Both the position numbers and the translations under genes were made by a program. The notes under the pieces are model-generated. The model had not been told where the DNA came from and did no database searches. It worked only from the letters and a program-made list of their open reading frames with translations. Positions 31,930 through 40,265 of a DNA stretch of 48,725 nucleotides are shown here, piece by piece. Where the stretch lies: positions 1 through 48,725 of the forward strand of contig JAVBPZ010000014.1 of NCBI GenBank assembly GCA_031549285.1. The letters are read 5' to 3'. The DNA comes from JAAYCI01 sp031549285 (GTDB lineage Bacteria > Bacillota > Clostridia > Oscillospirales > Ruminococcaceae). Position 1 is the first letter of the stretch. Each line of letters opens with the position of its first letter.

Positions 31930-33246
31930 CTATTTCCCGGGGTGGTCCTTGTCTGCTGCCGCGTCTTTAGGCGTGGAATGGTCGGCCGGAAGGGCTGCAT
32001 CCATAGGCGCTACGTTTGTGATGGAAGATTCCGTCGCCGGCAGCGCTGCCGTCACACCGGTGTTGCTGCTGAATATCTTGTGGGATTTTGCATAGGGAAC
32101 TATCTCGGTTTTCTCCGTGGAAATCCCCTTTTTTGCCAGCCGCCGAGCGGTCCAGTCTGCAAACAGCGTATATAACACCGCCGCCGTGGGCACCCCCAGC
32201 AGCATGCCGGAAAAGCCAAAGAACCCGCCGCCCACAATGATGGCGACCAACACCCACAAAGCCGGCAGGCCGGTGGAATCCCCCAAAATCTTTGGGCCCA
32301 GGATATTTCCGTCAAACTGCTGCAGCAAAATGATAAAGATGGTGAACCACAGGGCGCTCCATGGGTTTACCAGCAGCAGGATCATGATGGACGGGATAGC
32401 CCCAATGAACGGCCCAAAGAAGGGAATAATATTGGTGAGCCCCACAACAATGCTGATGAGCAGGGCAAATGGCATGGGGATAATCCACGCGTTCATAACC
32501 GCCATAAACACGAAGCACAGCAGCCCAATGATGGCGCTGTCCAACAGTTTGCCGCTGATGAAGCCGGAAAAAACCTCGTTTGAAAGGCGCCCCACCCGCA
32601 GAACACCGTCTGCCCGCGCGGTGGGAAGAATCGCGTATATTGCCCGTTTGCACTGGCGCAGCAGCTTGTCCCGGCTTAGCAGCATGTAAATGGAGGCGAT
32701 GATGGCGGTAAGCGCCCCCACCAGGCCGGAGCCCACCTGCATGGTGATGCCCACCAGATTTGGCAGCGAAGTGCGCACCCAGTCTAAAATTTTTGCCAGA
32801 ATGTCCTGGTAGGAGATCAGTACAAAATCCAGGCTATCCGTTTCCAGGGAAAAGGTCTCCGCCAGCCAGGCGGCAAAGCCGCTGAGGTTATCGAGGTACC
32901 GCGGCACACTGCGCCCCAGCGCCAATAGGCTGGTTGCCACCTGTGGCAGCACCAGCCCCAGCACCATGCCAATAATCAGCATGGCCAGCAGGTAGACGGT
33001 CAGCACCGAAAGGCCACGCCGAATGCGCAGCTTGCGATAAACCTTTCTTTCAAAAAACCGCATGGGCATGTTCAAAACATAAGCGATGCCGATGGCGGCA
33101 ACAAAGGGGGAAAAAATGCGAAAAAGCCACCCGGCGAACTGCCGGATGGCGCCAAAATTATACAGCGCCAGGAACAGTAAAATTCCAACGCAGACCACGA
33201 TTAAATTGGATATAGTGCGTTTCGAAAAAAAGCTTTTCCCCTTCAT
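31930..33246 (-). CDS. AI-2E-family permease (PerM/YdiK/YtvI type)
   Basis: A 438-residue membrane protein of the AI-2 exporter superfamily. Helices near residues 14-33 and 40-60 precede a periplasmic-side segment, then the family's VGLTNIIPFFGPFIGAIPS signature (about residue 275-293) and QQFDGNILGPKI. The last ~80 residues are a polar cytoplasmic tail not usual in the family. Members export small molecules or ions (some are Na+/H+ antiporters), so substrate is open. AAAAGGAGCC precedes the ATG. It starts 15 bp after the HPr-like gene, so the two are likely coupled. Confidence 0.88.
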   Translation of the reverse strand: MKGKSFFSKRTISNLIVVCVGILLFLALYNFGAIRQFAGWLFRIFSPFVAAIGIAYVLNMPMRFFERKVYRKLRIRRGLSVLTVYLLAMLIIGMVLGLVLPQVATSLLALGRSVPRYLDNLSGFAAWLAETFSLETDSLDFVLISYQDILAKILDWVRTSLPNLVGITMQVGSGLVGALTAIIASIYMLLSRDKLLRQCKRAIYAILPTARADGVLRVGRLSNEVFSGFISGKLLDSAIIGLLCFVFMAVMNAWIIPMPFALLISIVVGLTNIIPFFGPFIGAIPSIMILLLVNPWSALWFTIFIILLQQFDGNILGPKILGDSTGLPALWVLVAIIVGGGFFGFSGMLLGVPTAAVLYTLFADWTARRLAKKGISTEKTEIVPYAKSHKIFSSNTGVTAALPATESSITNVAPMDAALPADHSTPKDAAADKDHPGK

Positions 33247-33261
33247 GGGAGGCGGCTCCTT

Positions 33262-33498
33262 TTACTCTACGTTTTCGCCGAAATCCTGAATCGTCTTGTG
33301 GAAGTTTTCGTCCTCGCTGACCACCAGAATAGGCTGTGTGAAATCCAGCGCGTACATCCCAATATAGCTTTTGGCGTCTATAATCATGCTGCCGTCCAGT
33401 GACTGAAGGCCGACCTCGCAATCGCACGCCACGGCCGCTTTTTGCACTTCCTGCAGCTCATGGATGTAATTGAACTTCTTTTTGCTTACCATATTCAT
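33262..33498 (-). CDS. HPr-like small protein lacking the usual active-site histidine
   Basis: A 78-residue protein whose C-terminal two thirds matches the HPr fold (DGSMIIDAKSYIGMYALDF...ILVVSEDE..FHKTIQDF). In HPr the segment AKSIMG(L/V)M carries the regulatory Ser46, here also a Ser (AKSYIG). The GLHARPA loop with His15 is absent: the N-terminal part is shortened to FNYIHELQEVQKAA, so phosphotransfer is doubtful. Two in-frame ATGs six bases apart are possible; GGGAG sits a few bases before the first. Its gene precedes and nearly touches the AI-2E-family permease gene, which may mean a regulatory partnership. Confidence 0.75.
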   Translation of the reverse strand: MNMVSKKKFNYIHELQEVQKAAVACDCEVGLQSLDGSMIIDAKSYIGMYALDFTQPILVVSEDENFHKTIQDFGENVE

Positions 33499-33553
33499 AT
33501 CACTCCCGTTTGATAGTTTGGTTGCCGCAGCCTTTGCCCACAACCTATTAGGC

Positions 33554-33567
33554 AGTATACCACATTT
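33554..33567 (-). promoter_or_regulatory. Extended -10 promoter for the HPr-like/permease pair
   Basis: On the minus strand TGTGGTATACT gives a TATACT hexamer (33554-33559) with an upstream TGg. No good -35 is found 17 bp upstream, as expected for extended -10 promoters. It faces away from the livJ promoter. Confidence 0.5.
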
Positions 33568-33646
33568 TCCCGCTGAAAGAAAGGCGCAAATAGCTGTTGG
33601 ATGCAAAAATATTCGTAAAAAAATGAAAGAATTGCAGCTCGACGCA

Positions 33647-33675
33647 TTGCATCTTTCTAAGGTTCTCAGTATAAT
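33647..33675 (+). promoter_or_regulatory. liv operon promoter
   Basis: TTGCAT (33647-33652), an exact 17-bp spacer and TATAAT (33670-33675) form a good sigma-A promoter about 105 bp before livJ. Confidence 0.75.
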
Positions 33676-33781
33676 AATAAAAGTATTGGCGAAAATGTAA
33701 AACGCCAGACGTGTTGCGGGCTGTGGTTTGACCATGGCGGCCATGTGGCCGTGCCCGCAGCAGCATGAAGGAGGAGTCTGA

Positions 33782-34930
33782 ATGAAAAGGGTATTGAGTT
33801 TTGTTCTTGTGGCGGCACTATGTGTTTGCAGCGCGCTTTCGTTTGCGGCGTGCGGTTCTTCCGGCGACCAAATCGTCATTGGCGGCCTGGCCCCGCTGAC
33901 CGGCGACGTCTCGCAGTATGGCATTGCGTCCAACAATGGCACCAAGCTGGCGGTGAAGGAAATCAACGCGGCCGGCGGCATTTTAGGCAAACAGATCAAA
34001 TATGTTTCCTATGATGAAAAAGGCGACCCCACCGAGGCGGTTACCGCATACCGGCGCCTGGTAGACAACGATAAGATAGTGGCACTGGTTGGCGATATCA
34101 CCACCAAGCCCACCATTGCCGTGGCACAGGAAGCGGTGAAGGATAACATTCCTATGATTACCCCCACCGGCACCGGCGCTGCCATTACCGAGATTGGCGA
34201 CAACATTTTCCGTGCCTGCTTCACCGACCCATTCCAGGGAGAATTGATGGCGAACTACGCGCAGCAAAAACTGGGCGCCACCTCGGCGGCCATTCTGTAT
34301 GATACCACCGACGACTATTCCAAGGGTGTGGCCGACGCGTTTGAAGAAACTGCAAAAGCCCTGGGCATGACCGTTACCGCCAAAGAAGGCTACCAGCAGG
34401 GCAACACGGACTTCAATGCCCAGCTGACCAAGATTAAAGACGGCAACCCGGATGTCATCATGGCCCCCTGCTACTACAGCGACGCGGCGCTCATTCTTAT
34501 CCAGGCCACCGCGCTGGGCATTGATGCCAAGTTCCTGGGCCCGGACGGCTGGGACGGCGTTCTGAACCAGGTAGACCCCAGTAACTACAGCGCGCTGAAC
34601 AACGCGTATTACTGCAGCCAGTACGCCCTCAGCCAGCCCGAAGCGAAGCTGCAGGCGTTCATCGACGCCTACAAGGCGGAGTACGGCGCGGATGCCGAGC
34701 CCAACATGTTTGCGGTGCTGGGGTACGAGGCCATGTACCTGATGGCAGCGGCGATTGAAAAAGCCGGCAGCACCGATGCCGACGCGGTTGTGGCGGCGAT
34801 GAAAACCCTGAACTATGACGGTGTTTCGGGCGAAATTGCTTTCCGTGACAGCAACGACCCCGCGCGCGAGGCATATATTGTGAAGTTCACCAATGGCGAA
34901 GAAGAGCTGCAGGGCACCTTCTCCATCTAA
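33782..34930 (+). CDS. livJ: Branched-chain amino-acid ABC transporter, substrate-binding lipoprotein
   Basis: A 382-residue periplasmic-binding-protein type I lipoprotein (Peripla_BP_6/ANF-like). The lipobox ends at Cys24 (SFAAC), and the mature part begins IVIGGLAPLTGDVSQYG, the family hallmark; GGILGK-IKYV and the later PDVIMAPCYYSDAALILIQA segment follow the LivJ pattern. It captures leucine/isoleucine/valine or a related amino acid outside the cell and delivers it to LivHM. AAGGAGGAG precedes the ATG. It is separated from livH by 402 bp with two strong hairpins, which may set a higher level for the binding protein. Confidence 0.93.
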   Translation: MKRVLSFVLVAALCVCSALSFAACGSSGDQIVIGGLAPLTGDVSQYGIASNNGTKLAVKEINAAGGILGKQIKYVSYDEKGDPTEAVTAYRRLVDNDKIVALVGDITTKPTIAVAQEAVKDNIPMITPTGTGAAITEIGDNIFRACFTDPFQGELMANYAQQKLGATSAAILYDTTDDYSKGVADAFEETAKALGMTVTAKEGYQQGNTDFNAQLTKIKDGNPDVIMAPCYYSDAALILIQATALGIDAKFLGPDGWDGVLNQVDPSNYSALNNAYYCSQYALSQPEAKLQAFIDAYKAEYGADAEPNMFAVLGYEAMYLMAAAIEKAGSTDADAVVAAMKTLNYDGVSGEIAFRDSNDPAREAYIVKFTNGEEELQGTFSI

Positions 34931-35082
34931 AGTAAATACGCAAAACAGAAAAGGGTGAAGCAATTTGCCCCAGGTGACCGCTGATTTAATAGAATTTGCC
35001 ACCGATGAAATTTTGTGGTAAATGGAATGCATCAGTGGTTACCTAAACTGTCAAAAAAGTCCCAAAGCAGCGAAAGGGGCTT

Positions 35083-35224
35083 GGGGGAGCGGGGCAGCGG
35101 CCCTCTCCCCCATTTTATAATTTGGCATTTGGTGGGGCAGGGTACCGTTTAAAGTGAACGGGACGCCGCCAGATGTTGCCGCCGTTTCGCTTTTGCCAAA
35201 GGGGGCAATGCCATTTCCCCCTTT
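35083..35224 (+). other. Two hairpins in the livJ-livH gap
   Basis: GGGGGAG (35083-35089) pairs with CTCCCCC (35105-35111), with GGGC/GCCC inside, and ATTTTATAATTT follows. AAAGGGGG (35198-35205) pairs with CCCCCTTT (35217-35224), 11-nt loop. The first resembles an attenuator or a mRNA-protecting hairpin between a highly expressed binding-protein gene and its permease genes. The rest of 34931-35332 shows no gene. Confidence 0.55.
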
Positions 35225-35332
35225 CGAGTTGTTCCTTGCACTACAGTGGGGCTCAGCGCTGGGCAGCGCCGGCAGTTCGTGGCGGCGCGACCCACCGGTG
35301 GTCCTCAAAAGCCCGGAAAAGGATGTGAAGGG

Positions 35333-36211
35333 ATGTATTTCGTTGCACAATTGCTAAATGGCCTCGGCGTTGGCAGCATTTATGCGTTGGTGGCCCTGGG
35401 GTATACCATGGTGTACGGCATCGTGAAGCTCATCAACTTTGCCCATGGTGACATCATCATGGTGGGCAGCTATACCATTTACACGGTGCTGGTGCTGCTG
35501 CACATGCCGCTGTGGGTGGCCATAGTGGCGTCGCTGGCGTTCTGTGCCGTGCTGGGCGTGGTGATAGAGCGGCTGGCCTACCAGCGCCTGCTGGACAAGG
35601 GCGCGCCGCGCATTGCGCTGCTCATCACTGCCATTGGCGTGTCCATGCTGCTGCAAAACCTGTACCAGCTCATTTACAAGCCGGATGCGAAGTCCATGCC
35701 GGTGATGTTTGTACTGCCGAAGATCATGGTGGGGGGGATTGATATTTCCAACACCCTGCTGAATGTAGTGGTTGCCCTGATTATGATGACGGTACTGATG
35801 CTGCTGGTGAACAAGACCAAAATTGGCCGTGCCATGCGCGCCACCAGCGAGGACATGGGCGCCGCCACCCTGATGGGCATTGATACCAAAAAGGTTATCA
35901 TGTTTACCTTCGCGGTGGGCTCGGCCCTGGCGGCGGTGGGCGCGGTTTTGTATACCAATAAAATTCCGCAGATAAACCCTATGATGGGCAGTATGCTGGG
36001 CCTGAAGGCGTTTGTGGCCGCGGTGTTCGGCGGCATTGGCAGCATTCCCGGCGCCATGCTGGGCGGTTTTGTTTTGGGCATTGCCGAAAGCCTGGTGAAT
36101 GGCTACGGCGGCTCGCAATGGACCGATGCGGTGGTGTTTGCCCTGCTCATCCTTATCTTGCTGGTGCGGCCCGCGGGTCTGCTGGGCAAGTACGTGAAAG
36201 AGAAGGTGTAG
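35333..36211 (+). CDS. livH: Branched-chain amino-acid ABC transporter permease LivH
   Basis: A 292-residue inner-membrane permease with about eight hydrophobic segments. GSIYALVALGYTMVYGIVKLINFAHGD near the N-terminus and the EAA-like block GLKAFVAAVFGGIGSIPGAMLGG (about residue 223-245) are LivH signatures. AAGGATGTGAAGGG precedes the ATG; a longer in-frame start at 35246 lies before the binding site. It pairs with LivM to form the channel and is followed 1 bp later by livM. Confidence 0.94.
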   Translation: MYFVAQLLNGLGVGSIYALVALGYTMVYGIVKLINFAHGDIIMVGSYTIYTVLVLLHMPLWVAIVASLAFCAVLGVVIERLAYQRLLDKGAPRIALLITAIGVSMLLQNLYQLIYKPDAKSMPVMFVLPKIMVGGIDISNTLLNVVVALIMMTVLMLLVNKTKIGRAMRATSEDMGAATLMGIDTKKVIMFTFAVGSALAAVGAVLYTNKIPQINPMMGSMLGLKAFVAAVFGGIGSIPGAMLGGFVLGIAESLVNGYGGSQWTDAVVFALLILILLVRPAGLLGKYVKEKV

Positions 36212-36212
36212 C

Positions 36213-37265
36213 ATGAAAAAGACAAATACTGCAACCAAAACACCTTTGACCAAAACCAGAAAACGGGATCTGGCCAGCCTGTGCACCATCGGATTTTTGA
36301 TTGTAATCTGCACCATACTGTATTTCCTATTTTCGCTGGGTGTCATCAACCAATATTACTGCCGCCTGGTGAATAACATTCTGGTGGCTATTGTGGCGGC
36401 GGTCAGCCTGAACATGGTCACCGGCCTGCTGGGCCAGTTGGTGCTGGGCCAGGCGGGCTTCATGTCCATCGGGGCGTATACAGCGGCGTTGCTGGTCATG
36501 AATTCCAACTGGCCGCTGTGGCTGGCCATTGCGGCATCGCTCATTCCGGCGGGCCTGTTTGCCGCGTTCATCGGCTTTTTAATCGGCATTCCGGCGCTGC
36601 GCCTGCGCGGGGATTACCTGGCAATCATCACCCTGGGCTTTGGCGAAATCATCCGGGTGGTGGCGAACAACCTGCCTATCACCCATGGGGCGCTGGGCCT
36701 GTCCGGTATCCCGTCGCTGACCAACACCGGTATGTTTGTGCTGCTGGCTATTGTGGCCATCTTCGTGGTGGCGTTCAGCTATACCTTTGGCACCTCCCGC
36801 CACGGCCGCGCGGTCATTGCCATCCGCGAGGATGAAATAGCGGCGGAGTCCAGCGGCATTCGCACCACCTATTATAAGATGCTTACCTTTACGCTCAGCG
36901 CGTTTTTTGGCGGGGTGGCGGGGGCGCTGTACGCGTTTCAGGCGGGGGTCATTGCTCCGAACAACTTCGACTTCAACCGCTCGATAGAGATCCTGATGAT
37001 GGTGGTGCTGGGCGGCATGGGGTCCATTACCGGCTCGGTCATTTCAGCCAGTGTGCTGACCGCCCTGCCGGAGATGCTGCGCGGCCTTGCCAGCTACCGC
37101 ATGATTATTTACAGTATACTTCTCATTTTGGTCATGTTGTTCCGGCCGAAGGGTCTTTTGGGCCGCCGGGAGCTGCACATTATTCCCCTGTATGAAAAGT
37201 GGCGCGCAAAGCGGGCGCAGAAAAAGGCCGAGAAAGCAGCCGGCGAAGGAGGTGGCGCCACATGA
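36213..37265 (+). CDS. livM: Branched-chain amino-acid ABC transporter permease LivM
   Basis: A 350-residue permease. The N-terminal ~20 residues are basic and polar, then about nine or ten hydrophobic segments. SLNMVTGLLGQLVLGQAGFMSIGAYTAALL and the GGMGSITGSV..A EAA-like loop are typical LivM motifs. A charged tail ends the protein (RAKRAQKKAEKAAGEGG). The gene begins one base after the livH stop and overlaps livG by 4 bp. Confidence 0.94.
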   Translation: MKKTNTATKTPLTKTRKRDLASLCTIGFLIVICTILYFLFSLGVINQYYCRLVNNILVAIVAAVSLNMVTGLLGQLVLGQAGFMSIGAYTAALLVMNSNWPLWLAIAASLIPAGLFAAFIGFLIGIPALRLRGDYLAIITLGFGEIIRVVANNLPITHGALGLSGIPSLTNTGMFVLLAIVAIFVVAFSYTFGTSRHGRAVIAIREDEIAAESSGIRTTYYKMLTFTLSAFFGGVAGALYAFQAGVIAPNNFDFNRSIEILMMVVLGGMGSITGSVISASVLTALPEMLRGLASYRMIIYSILLILVMLFRPKGLLGRRELHIIPLYEKWRAKRAQKKAEKAAGEGGGAT

Positions 37266-38050
37266 GACCCATTGTACTGGAGGTGGAGGATCTTTCCATC
37301 TACTTTGGCGGCCTGCAGGCGGTGGAAGGGGTCAGCTTCTATATTAAAAAAGGCCAGATTGTCGGCCTTATAGGCCCGAACGGCGCCGGAAAAACCACCA
37401 TTTTTAACCTGTTGACCGGTGTATACGCCCCCACCCGTGGGGAAATTTACCTGGAAGAAAAAAGCATCCTGCGCAAAAAAACCTTTCAGCGGTGCCAGCT
37501 GGGCCTGGCGCGTACCTTCCAGAATATTCGCCTGTTTAAGGACATGTCGGTCATAGACAACGTGAAGGCCGCCATGAACAACCAGATGAACTACTCTATG
37601 TTTTCCGGGGTGTTCCGCCTGCCGGGCTACCGTGGGCAGGAACGCCGTACCAGCCACCGTGCGCACGAGATTTTGGCGGTGCTGGGGCTGGAGGAGTATG
37701 CGCACGAGCTGGCGCGCAACCTGCCGTATGGCCAACAGCGCAAGCTGGAGATTGCCCGCGCCCTGGCTGCGAACCCAAAGGTGCTGCTGCTGGACGAACC
37801 GGCCGCCGGCATGAACCCCACAGAAACACAGGATCTGCTGGCTACCATTTGCATGATCCGCGAAAAGTTTGACCTGTCTGTGCTGCTCATTGAGCACGAC
37901 ATGAACTTTGTCATGGGAATCTGCGAGTATATTTTTGTGCTGGACTACGGCCGCATCATCGCACAGGGCGAGCCGGCGGACGTGCGCAATAACCCGCAGG
38001 TAATCACGGCGTATTTGGGGGGTGACGCAGTTGACGACGACGACGCCTAA
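37262..38050 (+). CDS. livG: Branched-chain amino-acid ABC transporter ATPase LivG
   Basis: A 262-residue ABC ATPase. Walker A is GPNGAGKTT, the signature region is reduced to LPYGQQRKLEIARAL (LivG enzymes normally have xxYGQQRxLEIARA), and Walker B is VLLLDEPAAGMNP. The C-terminal IEHDMNFVMGICE carries the switch His. The last residues form an acidic tail (VDDDDA). GGAGGTGG precedes the ATG, which overlaps the livM stop (ATGA). It energises LivHM together with LivF. Confidence 0.95.
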   Translation: MRPIVLEVEDLSIYFGGLQAVEGVSFYIKKGQIVGLIGPNGAGKTTIFNLLTGVYAPTRGEIYLEEKSILRKKTFQRCQLGLARTFQNIRLFKDMSVIDNVKAAMNNQMNYSMFSGVFRLPGYRGQERRTSHRAHEILAVLGLEEYAHELARNLPYGQQRKLEIARALAANPKVLLLDEPAAGMNPTETQDLLATICMIREKFDLSVLLIEHDMNFVMGICEYIFVLDYGRIIAQGEPADVRNNPQVITAYLGGDAVDDDDA

Positions 38051-38756
38051 GGCGCTGGAAGTAAAAGATTTGGAAGTATTTTATGGCAATATTCACGCCA
38101 TAAAAGGCGTTAGCTTTGAAGTGTTCGAGGGCGAGATCGTCACGCTCATCGGCGCAAACGGCGCCGGAAAAACCACCACGCTGCACACCATAGCGGGGCT
38201 GATAAAGCCAAAATCCGGGTCTATTCATTTTTACGATGACGACCTGTTGGCGACAAAACCGTATAAGATAGTGGGCCTGGGCCTGGCGCAGGTACCGGAA
38301 GGCCGCCGGGTGTTTTCAGAACTGACCGTGAAGGAAAACCTGCAGATGGGCGCGTATGCCCGCAAGGACAAGTGGCAGATACAAAAAGACTATGAAATGG
38401 TGCTGACGCTGCTGCCGCGCCTGAAGGAACGCCGGCGTCAGGTGGCAGGCACCCTGTCCGGCGGCGAGCAGCAGATGCTGGCCATTGGCCGCGCGCTGAT
38501 GGCGGGGCCGAAAATGCTGCTGCTGGACGAGCCGTCCATGGGGCTGTCGCCGTTGCTGGTGGGCGAGATATTCAAGATCATCCGCGATGTAAACAAGACC
38601 GGTGTGACCATTTTGCTGGTGGAGCAAAACGCCAAGATGGCGCTGGACGTGGCCAGCCGCGGGTATGTACTGGAAACCGGCCGGGTGGTGCTGCATGGCC
38701 CCACCAAAGAACTGGCCGACCACGAACAGGTGAAAAAAGCATACCTGGGCGGGTGA
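38031..38756 (+). CDS. livF: Branched-chain amino-acid ABC transporter ATPase LivF
   Basis: A 241-residue ABC ATPase. Walker A is GANGAGKTT, the signature is TLSGGEQQMLAIGRAL, Walker B is MLLLDEPSMGLSP, and the C-terminus ends KKAYLGG as in the family. The start is probably TTG at 38031, five bases after a GGGGGGTGA site; a GTG at 38022 is also in frame but would lie inside that site. It overlaps livG by 20 bp. A strong terminator follows, so livF ends the operon. Confidence 0.93.
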   Translation: MTTTTPKALEVKDLEVFYGNIHAIKGVSFEVFEGEIVTLIGANGAGKTTTLHTIAGLIKPKSGSIHFYDDDLLATKPYKIVGLGLAQVPEGRRVFSELTVKENLQMGAYARKDKWQIQKDYEMVLTLLPRLKERRRQVAGTLSGGEQQMLAIGRALMAGPKMLLLDEPSMGLSPLLVGEIFKIIRDVNKTGVTILLVEQNAKMALDVASRGYVLETGRVVLHGPTKELADHEQVKKAYLGG

Positions 38757-38796
38757 AAATTCCACAAATCCCCAAAGAAGAATGTAAGACCAAAAC

Positions 38797-38832
38797 CGGA
38801 GCAGTTGCGCGTGCAAATGCTCCGTCTTTTTT
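38797..38832 (+). terminator. Intrinsic terminator of the liv operon
   Basis: CGGAGCA (38797-38803) pairs with TGCTCCG (38818-38824), with TTGC/GCAA inside (38805-38808/38813-38816), and a T6 run follows at 38827-38832. Confidence 0.9.
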
Positions 38833-39002
38833 CGCGGGGGTGTGAGCAGGGTTCGATTAGCTTTCCGGTAACATATGGTAGAATAGTGGTAAGAAAGCGA
38901 TATTTAGCGCAAACCAAGCAAACGGGGATATGCTGAATTCACCCAGGGAACAAGGCCGGTGGCCGCTTGATTTGCTTTAGAGCCGACAAGGAGAAGTACG
39001 AG

Positions 39003-39875
39003 GTGGAAAACGAAAAGCAAAAATCCCAAAACGGAAAAATCAAAAACGAAAAGCAAAAAGGACAACGTGCGGATGGCGAAAGCCGGGGCGGGCATACGAT
39101 AGCGGCCCAGACGGCAGAAGCTCCGGTGGCCGCGCCCCAAACCGTGAAAAAAAACGGCGGGCAGATCAGCCCGAAACCGTCGGTTTTGGACACCATCCGT
39201 GCGGCGTTTCCGCATACGGTACCGGTAATGACCGGCTATTTGTTTATGGGCATGGCGTTCGGCATATTGCTGCAAAGCAAGGGATACGGCCCGCTGTGGG
39301 CGTTTTGCATGGCGCTGTTCATTTTCGCGGGTTCCATGCAGTTTGTGGCGGTGGGCCTGATGGCGGCCGGGTTCCACCCGGTTATCGCCCTGCTAATGAC
39401 CCTGATGGTGAACGCGCGGCATGTGTTTTACGGCATCTCCATGCTGGAAACCTTCCGCCGGTTTGGCAAGGCAAAGTACTATATGATCTTTGGCCTGACC
39501 GATGAGACCTTTGCGCTGTTTTGCTCGGTAAAGCCGCCGCCCGGCATGAACGAGGAGCGGTTCTTTCTGTCCATTGCGGCGCTGGACCAAAGCTATTGGG
39601 TGGCGGGGTGCACGCTGGGCGGGCTTCTTGGCACAGCGCTGCCCATCAATGTTCTGGGCATTGATTTTGTGATGACCGCCTTGTTTGTGGTCATTTTCCT
39701 GGAGCAATGGAAACAAAAACAAAACCGTACGCCGGCACTCATCGGTCTTGGGGTATCCATCCTGTGTCGGGTGGTGTTCGGGCCACAATGGTTCATTTTG
39801 GCGGCCATGGCGGTGCTGGTGCTGGTGTTCAGCCTGGCAAAAAAACCGCTGGAAAGGCAGGTGGCGCCCAAATGA
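39003..39875 (+). CDS. azlC: Branched-chain amino-acid exporter large subunit AzlC
   Basis: A 290-residue AzlC-family membrane protein. From about residue 60, AFPHTVPVMTGYLFMGMAFGILL, FAGSMQFVAVGLMAAGF and the NARHVFYGISM block are family signatures. AzlCD exports branched-chain amino acids or analogues. The first ~60 residues are a hydrophilic, lysine-rich extension with a repeated NEKQK motif, encoded by a near-repeat of DNA; AzlC proteins are normally about 230-240 residues. The start is inferred as GTG at 39003 (AAGGAG nine bases upstream). It is 4 bp overlapped by azlD. Confidence 0.9.
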   Translation: MENEKQKSQNGKIKNEKQKGQRADGESRGGHTIAAQTAEAPVAAPQTVKKNGGQISPKPSVLDTIRAAFPHTVPVMTGYLFMGMAFGILLQSKGYGPLWAFCMALFIFAGSMQFVAVGLMAAGFHPVIALLMTLMVNARHVFYGISMLETFRRFGKAKYYMIFGLTDETFALFCSVKPPPGMNEERFFLSIAALDQSYWVAGCTLGGLLGTALPINVLGIDFVMTALFVVIFLEQWKQKQNRTPALIGLGVSILCRVVFGPQWFILAAMAVLVLVFSLAKKPLERQVAPK

Positions 39876-40210
39876 TGACCATGACCATATGGCAGGCTAT
39901 TATTATGGTGGCGGTGATGGCAGCGGGCACTTTGTTCACCCGCGCCGTGGCGTTTGCAGCCTTTCCCGCCAGCCGGCCCACGCCGCAGTACGTGGTGTAC
40001 CTGGGCAGGGTGCTGCCGTTCGCCATTACTGGCATGTTGATTGTGTATTGTTTAAAGGAAGTTTCGTTCGTCGCCGCGCCGCACGCCCTGCCGGAAGCGA
40101 TTGCTATTGCCCTGGTGGTGGTACTGTATAAGGTGTCCAAAAACTCGCTGGTGGCCATTGCGGGCGGAACGGTGCTGTATATGTTGCTGGTGCAGCTGGT
40201 GTTTGTATAG
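39872..40210 (+). CDS. azlD: AzlD-family protein, small subunit of the amino-acid exporter
   Basis: A 112-residue membrane protein with four hydrophobic segments. AAGTLFTRAVAFAAFP near the N-terminus and YVVYLGRVLPFAITGMLIVYCLKE are AzlD hallmarks. The start overlaps the azlC stop (ATGATGA), so the two subunits are translationally coupled. Having importer (liv) and exporter (azl) genes for the same amino-acid class side by side suggests a role in balancing branched-chain amino acids, which is inference. Confidence 0.92.
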   Translation: MMTMTIWQAIIMVAVMAAGTLFTRAVAFAAFPASRPTPQYVVYLGRVLPFAITGMLIVYCLKEVSFVAAPHALPEAIAIALVVVLYKVSKNSLVAIAGGTVLYMLLVQLVFV

Positions 40211-40265
40211 CTGGCGGCCGTGGACAAAACGAGTACACAACAGCGTACCCGAAGGGAGGCACCCT

